A DNA stretch of 64,000 bases from the NCBI GenBank assembly GCA_032191485.1, contig JAVDOI010000008.1, forward strand, positions 23,681,049-23,745,048, given 5' to 3'. Below the pieces are notes generated by a model that worked only from the letters and a program-made list of their open reading frames with translations, did not search any database and was not told the origin of the DNA. Every line of letters begins with the position of its first letter. Positions within the stretch are counted from its first letter, which is position 1. The translations under genes were made by a program, and so were the position numbers. Shown one piece after another: positions 56,423-64,000 of this stretch. This DNA is from Leptoclinus maculatus (lineage: Eukaryota; Chordata; Actinopteri; Perciformes; Stichaeidae).

Positions 56423-59400
56423 AGCCCCCGACAAGTCCATGTCCCAGAGGAGGAGCTCCGCGCTCCTCCGCTCGCATCTCAAAACACCAATTGGATTGTC
56501 ATGGCTGAGCAGCTGCTGTTGGGTAATGTGGTCATAAATAGAGCGGGCTACATCCACCGTCAAAGAGCCAGTGTGTTAGTCTCTGAACACAGCAGCCAGC
56601 AGCCTTCCTCCTCCTGCAACCCCATCAATGTTTCAGCCTCATCTTCCTCGTGAGTAGCTGTGCTCCCACTGCATCCGTCTTCCGAGCACAGTGTGTCCGT
56701 GAGAGGGGCAGTCGTGCAGAAGGAGAGTCAGTAACTGTGAGTCCTCATCATCGCTTGCAGAGCTGAGCCTGTGAGTTGAATTTTCCAACCTCCCCCTGAG
56801 CTCTTCTCTCACGTGCCACAGACTCTACTGGGTTTCCTGCAGTGAGCTTGATCAAATCTCCCAGGTCGGAGTTAGTGCAGTGACCTACATAGACGCAGTG
56901 AACAGGACATTGAGAAGAGATCGGTCCCATCATGGGAGAGACGAGTGTCTCTAGACTCTGCTGCCTGGCCCCCGGAGAGCCCTCATCCTCGTATATCTGA
57001 GCCGGTCTGGGCTGGGATGATGTATCATCAATAACTCTCTCCCTGGTCACTGTTGTAGTACATGAAAAAAGGTTGTTCTTGCTCAGTAACATCAACAATA
57101 TATATTCATGTTTAACCATCATATCAACAATTGTAATCATCATTTCTCTACATTTGCTTCTGTATATTTTGAAAGCAAAAGCAGTTCTATCCTAAATATA
57201 ATCACTTCATCAATATCCTGCCTCTTAAAATGGACACACAGTCCAATGTGGTGGTTCCTGCAGCAGGCCTGTAGTGGCAGCATAGCTTCACACATATGAA
57301 ATGTCTTATTGCAGCCAGCAGTGTGTGTGACGGCTTATTCAAATCCTCATTCTCACCTGCAATCACAGCTCCGCTTCCTGTGCCAGTCACTGTCATCTTA
57401 GACTTACACATTTCCCCAAGTTTCATTAAAGTGCTCTCCAGTTAGCTGTGACAGAGGCCAGAGGTCAGTGATGTGGTGACGGTGGCGCCTGGCTTGTGTC
57501 TGAGGACAGGAGGGTGACAGGTGTTCCGTGAGGTCCACCTTTGAACCTGTTCAGGGTGGGTTGACATGGTGAAGTTGTGCACAGGTTGGATGAATACGGT
57601 GAGGTCCAATGAGCTCCGTGTACACAGCAAACACGGCGTGCTCCCTACACACCTTTGAGTGTGAATGGGTGCTTTCACATGTCACATGGTTGGCTCAGTT
57701 CAGTTTGGTGTGTTCACCTCTTTGGTCCGCTTCATTTAGGTTTGAGTTTAAGCCGATGTTCTAACTCCAAGCAGACTCTGGTGTGGTTGGTGGTGTGAGA
57801 GGAGAGCAGACCAGCCACACAATTTTGTGATTTTTGTGAAGTTGGTGTCATTTTATGTGATGTATGATGTATTTATGAAGGAGAGAATTTGGTTATCTCA
57901 TCAGTAAATGCATTGATCTTCCCTGATACCTGCTTTGTCTGCGTGTCCAGAGGCATTATGTGTCCAGGTTGTCCGTCCGCTCCATTCTCAGATTTGGCAC
58001 AAACGTCCACCTGGACTCAAGGATGAACTGATTAGAATTTGGTGGTCAAAGGTCAATGTGACCTCACAAAACACGTTTCTGGCCATAACTCAAGAATTTG
58101 TATGCTAATTATGACCATTTCAGACAAATGTCTACAGAACAACATGATGACATGATGACATTTCGGACCGATATGGATGTTTGAGGACATCACCAAATTG
58201 TCCATATGACTTCCTATTCACACCTTGATTCATTCGTATAAAGTCAGTGTGAACACAAAACGGACCAGAACTAAAACCCAACCATTAAATATTTGTTTTC
58301 TTGGGCCTGACTAGATAAATCAAACTATGGGTGTGGAAAATTCAATATTTTTCTGACCTTTTGTATCTCTACAGGAACGTGGAGAGAAAGGCGAGGCACG
58401 ATCAGATCCGCAAGAAGTATGGTATGTATGGCTCTCCACATGTCCTCATTGAACCTCTCTGATGATGGGTGGACAGACTCAGTACCGACTCTCCCTGTGA
58501 TGTAGAAACCTGCTCCTCTGTTCCCTTAATGTCTGCTTTGACTCGGATGCATGCTGAATCGGTTTCAGATTTTCCAGGACTTTGTCATTGACTTTCATTT
58601 CTATACTCTGTGCCAGCAATGCATTATTCAGCAGTATGCGCCTTCTGTCCTCAAGCAAGGCCGTTGAGGTCACCTATAGGCTACAGACTCTTGTCTGCTT
58701 AAACAGTGTCAGCATCATTCATCATTCATGCAGCAGTCAGGAGTCGGAGCAGGATGTTACAGGTCACTGAAGCAACAGGCGAAGGGTTGTATCATAGCCT
58801 GTACTGTACAAGGGTTGAGTCATGAATCAAACTTTAACCATGTTGTTATCAGATAGCTTAAAGGTTCAGAGATGAGCCACGCCCCCTTCATGAGAATACA
58901 AAGGATCGCCCGACCCTACCAGCAGCCCCCGTCCCATTTCATGTAGCCTTTTCATACGTCAGCAGGCTCATTTTGTAATCTTTGTAAAAAGTTCTGAAAT
59001 TTTAGTAATTCGTCAGGTGAGAAAGCATCCAATTAGATTCTTAGTATGTGCTCAGTTTATCTATTTGGAAATGTACGGGACACTTAGGAGCTGTGAGGAG
59101 CTGCTGGCTGTGTGACACTAACAGTGTTCTTTGAATTCCTCTCACTGCCAGAAGGGTAGACACGGGTCGGCCCTGTTCAAGAGCTAGTCAACATTAGCTG
59201 TTAGCAGCTGTTAGTCCGAAGACTTAAAGGGTTCCCATTGAGTTCCATTATGATGCGTTCAAGCTCTCTTCAGTAATGAGAATTGGGCGATGTTAAATTA
59301 TAACGGTATCATGATGTGTTGACATGTAATCTGTAAAATGTAGTTTTTGGTGATAAACTTGAATGAATCCAGTGGTTTGAAGGAGATGTTTTCACATGAA

Positions 59401-62400
59401 TATAAAATAGATATTAGAGATGAATTATGAGCTGTTTAACTTCCTACCAGCTCTAAGTAGTTTATAATACATCATTCAAATTAATAATGCAAAGATTTCT
59501 TTATCAATGAAAATACAATAGTTTATTTCCTAATCACCTCTATAAAGGACTTAAATAAAAGATGAGATTCGTTGATGATGATAATAATGCATATGTTAGT
59601 CCACTGGCAATAGGCCTGTTAGGAATGGACTAAAGTGAGATTAACCGAGTGTTTTATTAGATTAGACACATGTTGACAAACTGCATCATTCGCAGTTGAA
59701 AATAGGTAATAAATCGCAATGTTTGATATCGCAATAGTCAGCATATTAGCATCTTGCAAAAATGTGGGGCCCCTGGCAGCATCCTTGCAGTGAGATGGTT
59801 CAGTGTATGGACAGCATGACGGAGTGATGGATGCTGTGGTCTCCTCAGGCCTCCTGCTCTCATCAGTTTACCTCCACAGGGAGTACAGCCTGCTCTCCTT
59901 CAGCCTCACCGTGGTCTCTTCTGCAGAACACAGTCCAGGGAGCTGCGTACATTCCTCTGTGAGACTACAACACTCGCTCGCGAAGAAAGAAGTGTGTATT
60001 TCACAAAATGTTAGATTACTCCTGTCTCTTCATGCAACAGCCAGTAACTGGTTGGCATCAACAGGAAGTGTAACATCTCATGGTCTTCAGGTTTGCTTCT
60101 AATGTGCTTCTAATGTGCATCTAATGACCAATGCTGGACTGTAAAAACCCAAATAGTACAAAGCCACAGCGAGTCTACAGACTCTTTGTATGAGCTGTTC
60201 ACAGACCACCTCCATCACTTCCTGTTAGATACTCTAAAGCAAACAGAGTACAAGAGGAACATTAATAGTAAACATATTTGCACTCATCACTTTCCATTTC
60301 ATTTCATTTCACACAGGAGGATGTTTGGTGAAAAAAAGAAATCACATAATCACATACAATGCCTATAAAAAGTATTCACCCCCCCTTGGATGTTTTCCCC
60401 TTTTGTTGCTTTTATACATGGAATCATGGTCAGCATAATTTGGCTTATTTGACAAGAAAAAGCTTCTTTCATGTCAAATTGAAAACAGATTTTTACAAAC
60501 TAATGTTAATTCGGTCATTTTCTTGATCAGTTGACGATCAACTTTTTGTGCAGCAGCAACCACAGCCTCCCACACACTGTTCAGAGAGGTGGACGGGTTT
60601 CCTTCACCGTCAATCTCCCGTTGAAGGGCCCACAAGGTCTCGTTAGGGTTAGGGTCAGGTGAGGAAGGGCATGTCATTATTCATGAATCCAGAAGCCATG
60701 AATGAAGGCTTATTACTGTTATTGAAAAGAAGAGGGGGGCTTTATTGGTCACTGACTCTTTTTTTATTTTTTTTTTAAATGTCAGAAATGTTTATTTGTA
60801 CATTTTAAGTAGTTTGTTTAATTATTCTCACTTTAACAGATGAAAATAAACAAGTGAGATGGGAACATTCGTTTTTCATTTAGTTGCATAATAATTGTGC
60901 ACACAGATATTCTCCTAAGAAAGCCAAAACCTCACTCTTACTTTCTTAAATATTGAGGTTTGAGGTTTATTAACATTTTGGATTGACTGAGAGCACTGTA
61001 GTTGTTCAATAATAAAATCAATCCTCAAAAATACAACTTGCCTAATAATTGTGCACGCAGTGTATACGAGCAAAGGGTGACACATCCAAGCGGGTGAATA
61101 CTTTTTAAAGGCATAGTCTTGGAGAAAGGCTTTGTTTTTACTTGTGGTAATCACAGATGTATTCAGTGATGTACTTTCTCCTCTTCTATACGTTATGGAG
61201 GATGTTTCCTTCTCATGGAGTAGTGTCCAGCCTGTGTAAGCAGCTGTGTGATGTAGGTCCGCACAATTAATGCAATATTAGTCACAATCGAGCGGTTTCT
61301 TTGTATTCCCACCATTAAATGAACATGATCGAACAGAAGTATTGACATTAATGCCAAACCTCTGATGCATATTGAATCAAGCGCCTCCTAAACTAACAGC
61401 CAGCCACCAGGGGGCGATCCAGATGTTTTAGCTTCACTTTTGGGGAGCTGTGGTGCTGCAGCAGAGTGGAAGAGTGATGCACTGTGTTACCTGTTCAGAG
61501 AGCAGACAGGCTAAACGAAACATGTCTTACTCTGATGCAAAGATGTGTGAAGTAGCCAGATGATGCACAGCTGTTGATTTCATTTTGGTACAGTTAGATT
61601 TGAGTTCCAGGAGATGCACTGTCTTATTTGAATGATTTGTACATTAGCAAGAATTTAGCAAGAAAGAAGCAGTGCTCTAAAATGAAATGTTGATCTCAAT
61701 ATTGATCATAATAATAGTGATTATCCTCTTGGGCCCAGGGTGATGTGATCTGGAGCAGCTTCCTCAAGTCTGAGATGAGGTTGTGAGGGTAGAAATGCAT
61801 TCACATTCAGGGAAAGCATGCATTAAACACGGGGTGTGGCACATGGAAGAGGTGGGCGAAGTTCTAATGAAAAGCCAGCTACTGAGTTGCATTATGGGAT
61901 CTAGTGTTTATGAAGCTTAATCAACTAAAAGTCAAGAAACCACGGTCCTTGCTGCTTTTATTGACATTTGTGTCTTGTTGAGTTTTAAATCCCTTAATGT
62001 GTCTGAGGTGCAATACTGAATCACTTGAGGACCACTTTCATGCTCGTTTCCATCTTTGGGGATTGTTGAGAAGTCATTTTTGGAAATGGAGAAAAAGTAG
62101 AAAGACGAGACAGATGGAGGAAAAGATTGGATTGGCTTAATTCAAGCATTTCAGCCATGCACTGAACATCAGATTTGTATCGTTATAAAAACATCCATGG
62201 TCGAGTTTCCACTTAACTTAAAGAAATGTGTGTCCTTGGACTGATGTGGTCTACCGCTGAGATCCACGGAGGAAGTAGAACGTGTAAGCAGAGGAACACA
62301 GCATCATGTCCTCTGATCCAGCGTGAACTTGTGTGTTTTCTCCCTGTGTGCAGGTCTGATGAGTGACTCGGACCACCCATACAGCAAGTTTGAGAACGAG

Positions 62401-62403
62401 TAG
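49609..62403 (+). CDS. pttg1ip: PTTG1-interacting protein (PBF), seven coding exons
   Basis: Coding exons: 49609-49729, 49952-49998, 50811-50919, 53093-53198, 54316-54381, 58375-58421 and 62354-62403. All introns are GT-AG and the joined frame is 181 codons plus TAG, close to the roughly 180 residues of the human protein. Features: signal peptide (about 1-31, LGAVVLCVSFVS core), a PSI-like cysteine-rich ectodomain (Cys 42, 48, 51, 57, 60, 66, 81, 91), an NCT glycosylation sequon at 65-67, a membrane span (about 97-115, GLIIAMAVLGGTILISITA), seven consecutive Cys (116-122, likely palmitoylated), a charged helical tail rich in R/K/E (129-165) and a C-terminal YSKF sorting signal (175-178). The family binds securin (PTTG1), helps move it to the nucleus and cycles through the plasma membrane and endosomes. 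The exact fish paralogue (a or b) cannot be told here. Confidence 0.95.
49730..49951 (+). other. pttg1ip intron 1
   Basis: 222-bp AT-rich intron with no visible repeat. The branch and pyrimidine tract end in tctctctcttcag. Confidence 0.9.
49952..49998 (+). CDS. pttg1ip: pttg1ip exon 2
   Basis: Acceptor ctctcttcag precedes the exon. It encodes PCSAYKSCDKCAPNAK, the start of the PSI-like domain, and ends before donor gtacgg in phase 0. Confidence 0.95.
49999..50810 (+). other. pttg1ip intron 2
   Basis: 812-bp intron with no recognised gene. The segment at about 50500-50740 ('attaaatcgaccaatcgtcg') may be an old repeat. Confidence 0.85.
50811..50919 (+). CDS. pttg1ip: pttg1ip exon 3 (PSI-like domain core)
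   Basis: Acceptor gtcttcacag. It encodes CLWCFTTNNCTEYPVSWLLP, then PPSVCQLSQARWGVCW, carrying the CxWC...C...C pattern and the conserved ARWGVCW end of the family. Donor gtgagt, phase 1. Confidence 0.97.
50920..53092 (+). other. pttg1ip intron 3
   Basis: 2.2-kb intron that includes the minus-strand LINE fragment at 51183-51480. The rest has no recognised coding sequence; the (GCT)-rich stretch near 52745-52830 lies on unassigned DNA. Confidence 0.85.
51183..51480 (-). mobile_element. LINE 3' fragment (Rex/L2-type) with 'catttagcagacgc' tail
   Basis: The plus strand reads 'acattacagtcatttagcag' acgcttttatccaaag, a very common fish repeat tail. The minus strand then encodes LAYRAVKGTAPSYLQALVKP and SAASGRLVAPSLRG, typical of the C-terminal end of a fish LINE polyprotein. 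It is truncated by the intron sequence on both sides. Confidence 0.75.
53093..53198 (+). CDS. pttg1ip: pttg1ip exon 4 (membrane span and cysteine run)
   Basis: Acceptor cgattcag. It encodes NFEGLIIAMAVLGGTILISI, then TA, seven Cys from an exact (TGC)7 run at 53161-53181, and KKRSA. Donor gtaacg, phase 2. Confidence 0.97.
53199..54315 (+). other. pttg1ip intron 4
   Basis: 1.1-kb intron with a (CA)n microsatellite at 53932-53969 and no recognised coding sequence. Confidence 0.85.
53932..53969. repeat. (CA)n microsatellite in pttg1ip intron 4
   Basis: An uninterrupted CA run of about 19 units. Confidence 0.95.
54316..54381 (+). CDS. pttg1ip: pttg1ip exon 5 (charged helix)
   Basis: Acceptor tatgtctaag. 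It encodes PDRDEERFVRKREEIKQRAD, a charged helical region. Donor gtaaga, phase 2. The acceptor's pyrimidine tract is short, but phase and homology support it. Confidence 0.93.
55481..55938. mobile_element. CACTA-like MITE with about 20 CGTAT motifs
   Basis: The ends CACTATTGCGTAT and ATACGCAATAGTG are perfect 13-bp inverted repeats starting with the CACTA signature. Between them the pentamer CGTAT or its complement ATACG occurs about 20 times in 458 bp, mostly as gCGTATg, a pattern like the sub-terminal repeats that bind CACTA/EnSpm transposases. There is no coding sequence. A matching 3-bp target duplication is not visible (tca and tga flanks), so the superfamily is an inference. Confidence 0.7.
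56375..56421. repeat. (GT)n microsatellite in pttg1ip intron 5
   Basis: An uninterrupted GT run of about 23 units. Confidence 0.95.
58375..58421 (+). CDS. pttg1ip: pttg1ip exon 6
   Basis: Acceptor tatctctacag. It encodes NVERKARHDQIRKKY, with the RHD.IRKKYG motif conserved in the family. Donor gtatgt, phase 1. Confidence 0.95.
60474..60680 (-). pseudogene. Tc1 transposase C-terminal remnant
   Basis: The minus frame reads SPDPNPNETLWALQREIDGE, then LNSVWEAVVAAAQKVDRQLI and KKMTELT. The 'SPDxNPxExLW' block is the conserved motif around the third catalytic residue of Tc1 transposases (canonically NPIENLW). The substitution PNE and the missing N-terminal two thirds show it is inactive. Confidence 0.75.
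60500..61062 (-). mobile_element. Inner Tc1 element fragment (3' end and transposase C terminus)
   Basis: The right end is 'acttgcctaataattgtgca' cgcagtg followed by TA. An inner partial copy of it, 'gttgcataataattgtgcac' acag, lies at about 60885-60908, the IR/DR arrangement of Tc1 elements. The minus strand encodes transposase C-terminal sequence. The left end is missing and merges with the outer element near 60500. Confidence 0.65.
62354..62403 (+). CDS. pttg1ip: pttg1ip exon 7 (C terminus, YxxPhi signal)
   Basis: Acceptor ctgtgtgcag. It encodes LMSDSDHPYSKFENE and the stop TAG. YSKF fits a tyrosine-based internalisation signal; the human protein has the same position Y-x-x-F. Confidence 0.95.
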
Positions 62404-62750
62404 AGCCGCTGCACTGGACCAGTTCCACCGGCAGCATGTGGAGCTGGCCTTTGGTAGCTTGAGTGATGCACGTTTCTCACTGCTGGGCCCTCGTTCACAG
62501 TGACACGACTCAGACACAAACCACCATCTTACTACAATCAAACAATAACTAACTTCAAAAAGTCCTGTAAAGATCCTGCAGAGTTCTTTTGTCTTCTGAA
62601 ATTTCCTCAAATGAGTTTTCTCTTTTTAAATATTGTAGTTTCATATCGGTCTTTGCACTTTGTATATACAGTATTGATTTATGAAATAAGAAATAATGAT
62701 TGTACCGCAGATGAGATCTGACACAATAAATTCCTTCTTTTAAACAATGA
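62404..62750 (+). other. pttg1ip 3' UTR
   Basis: After the stop, non-coding sequence runs to a canonical AATAAA at 62725-62730, with cleavage expected about 15-25 bp further on, before a GT-rich 'tgaggtttgttc'. Confidence 0.75.
62725..62730 (+). terminator. pttg1ip polyadenylation signal AATAAA
   Basis: Canonical AATAAA about 320 bp after the stop codon. It is followed by a TG-rich downstream element. Confidence 0.75.
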
Positions 62751-62759
62751 GGTTTGTTC

Positions 62760-64000
62760 ATTTATTCTGAGGTGAATGGTGTTGTTTTCTGGTCTGACTG
62801 TTTGCAGGGTTTAAAGATGGTGTCACCTACATGGAATATGTTTTACTCCGCTACATGTATTTCACAGCTCCAGATCCTAGTCACCTCACAGATTTTTATT
62901 CTGCACACAGACATTATCATCTGACTAATGTGATATATTGGTACAGAGTGTGAATAGTTAAATTAGCTCCATCCCGACCAACAGCATTAAAAAGCAGCTG
63001 TAATTAAAGAACATGTGTAGAGGATATCTCTGCAACTACAAGGTCTATCTTTGTATCATGAGAACGGTCACATTTGTGAGATTTCTGCAGAGGTGGAAGC
63101 ATCCGTATGTGTTATGGTATATGTAAATGAATATGAAACGCAGCATAAATAGAAGATTTAATTGCCGTCTAACAAAACTGCATTTCAGATTTAATAGTTC
63201 CTTTGGAATGATGCAGTTGCAGCCAAAAACCTCCAGCAAACCACAGCACTTCTGAACATCACCTGTATACACTGACGCTGATAACATGAAGCAGGGGTGT
63301 GTTATGGTGCAAACTTGGCTCCATTTGGGTATTTGTGCCATTTGAAATGTTCTCAGGTAACTGAAACTCATTTCATTTACCTGTAACTGTTTATAAACTC
63401 CATCTGAATATGTGTTGAAAAACCAGTCCATGGGACCTCTAGAGTCCTGCTGGGATGACATGCTTTTGTTCGCCAACCCAGAAGTTAGCAACCTACTGGT
63501 TCCCCTCCACAAAAGAAACGATGATACTTACACGTTTTGCTTTAGCAAGATAATCTTCACAAGCACCACTTTGATTTAGCAAATATGCATGCATTTTGGA
63601 AGTAGAGAGCAACATTCTTGTATTATTTAGTTGCCTGTTAAAGGCTTTTTGGATATCTCTTTTTATTAATCAGAAAATAACATCCATGGAAGTCAAGTTT
63701 CTCCATGTTTTTAATAATACAATGTTGTATGAATCTGACTGAATGATATATGAACAAACCCTTCAGAATGTAGAGAGGATGAAACTGTAACGTTTGGTGT
63801 ACGAGCTGTTGAAGTGGAGATTTCTGGATCATTTAGAGAAAACGGCCTTTTGTCAAATACATTTTGAGGACACTACAGGTGAATATCGTAAAAAAATAAT
63901 GAACTAATAGATATCACCATGAAACTTCACCAGTTCATTTAAGAGAATATTTTTTTTGTATAACAAGTTTTGTATTAAAATATGAAAATGAGGCCATTAT
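62760..64000. other. Intergenic DNA downstream of pttg1ip
   Basis: AT-rich DNA with no recognised gene, repeat boundary or RNA gene. A minus-strand 155-codon frame at 63045-63512 has no recognisable domain and no exon-like structure. Confidence 0.45.

Larger units (their letters stand above)
54382..58374 (+). other. pttg1ip intron 5
   Basis: 4.0-kb intron. It holds the CACTA-like element at 55481-55938, a (GT)n at 56375-56421 and otherwise unrecognised DNA. Open frames on both strands near 56250-56650 are created by the microsatellite. Confidence 0.85.
60357..61116. mobile_element. Tc1/mariner element, outer, with nested Tc1 fragment
   Basis: The left terminus CAATGCCTATAAAAAGTATT follows a TA. 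The right terminus 'gggtgaatactttttaaagg' cata is its inverted copy, and both flank the characteristic 'cacccc' and 'gtg' motifs. The element carries no intact gene. A second Tc1 sits inside it. Confidence 0.75.
58422..62353 (+). other. pttg1ip intron 6
   Basis: 3.9-kb intron with nested Tc1 elements (60357-61116) and otherwise unrecognised AT-rich DNA. Confidence 0.85.

Noticed and set aside
56250..56653. Histidine/threonine- and cysteine/valine-repeat open frames on both strands
   Set aside because: They are translations of the (GT)n microsatellite in pttg1ip intron 5.
63045..63512. 155-codon minus-strand open frame downstream of pttg1ip
   Set aside because: No recognisable domain, AT-rich composition and no splice or promoter context. 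Length is compatible with chance.

Overview
This 64 kb window looks like teleost fish chromosomal DNA. It is AT-rich, has long intergenic stretches, many dinucleotide microsatellites and a dense mixture of fish-type transposons (hAT, PIF/Harbinger, Tc1, CACTA-like, tRNA-SINE, L1/L2-type LINEs and a chromodomain Ty3/Gypsy element). I found one convincing cellular gene: a seven-exon plus-strand copy of pttg1ip (PTTG1-interacting protein / PBF), coding from 49609 to 62403. All its splice sites are GT-AG, the exon phases match, and the joined product is 181 codons with a signal peptide, a cysteine-rich PSI-like ectodomain, one membrane span, a seven-cysteine stretch, a charged cytoplasmic helix and a C-terminal YxxPhi signal.

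Layout. 1-790: decayed repeats. 797-2572: internally deleted PIF/Harbinger with remnants of both its genes and a 110-bp hairpin element inserted in its transposase. 2640-4650: internally deleted hAT relic, split by a second hAT (3064-4089). 5076 onward: hAT/BED relic related to 27179-28086. 6600-11700: SINE and poorly characterised repeats. 12200-15400: L1/Tx1-type LINE debris, then a 99-bp palindrome and an L2-type LINE 3' end (15817-16390). 16970-22260: a 5.3-kb satellite of a 16-bp CpG-rich unit with truncated 9-bp units and 82-bp and 105-bp higher-order repeats. 22.3-43 kb: gene desert with a solo-LTR candidate, two hAT elements, a foldback element, a SINE, microsatellites and possible regulatory blocks. 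43041-47484: decayed Ty3/Gypsy chromovirus inside a LINE reverse-transcriptase relic. 49.4-62.75 kb: pttg1ip with promoter, seven exons and poly(A) signal; its introns hold a LINE fragment, a CACTA-like element and nested Tc1 elements. 62.8-64 kb: nothing recognisable.

The most unusual object is the 16-bp satellite. Its minus strand is almost stop-free in all three frames because the reverse complement of the unit contains no stop and 16 is not divisible by 3, so the very long predicted proteins there are a sequence artefact. The second theme is nesting: at least four insertions sit inside older elements, three of them with identifiable target-site duplications, giving a relative insertion order readable from the sequence. 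I did not find a gene cluster that forms a new multi-gene system.
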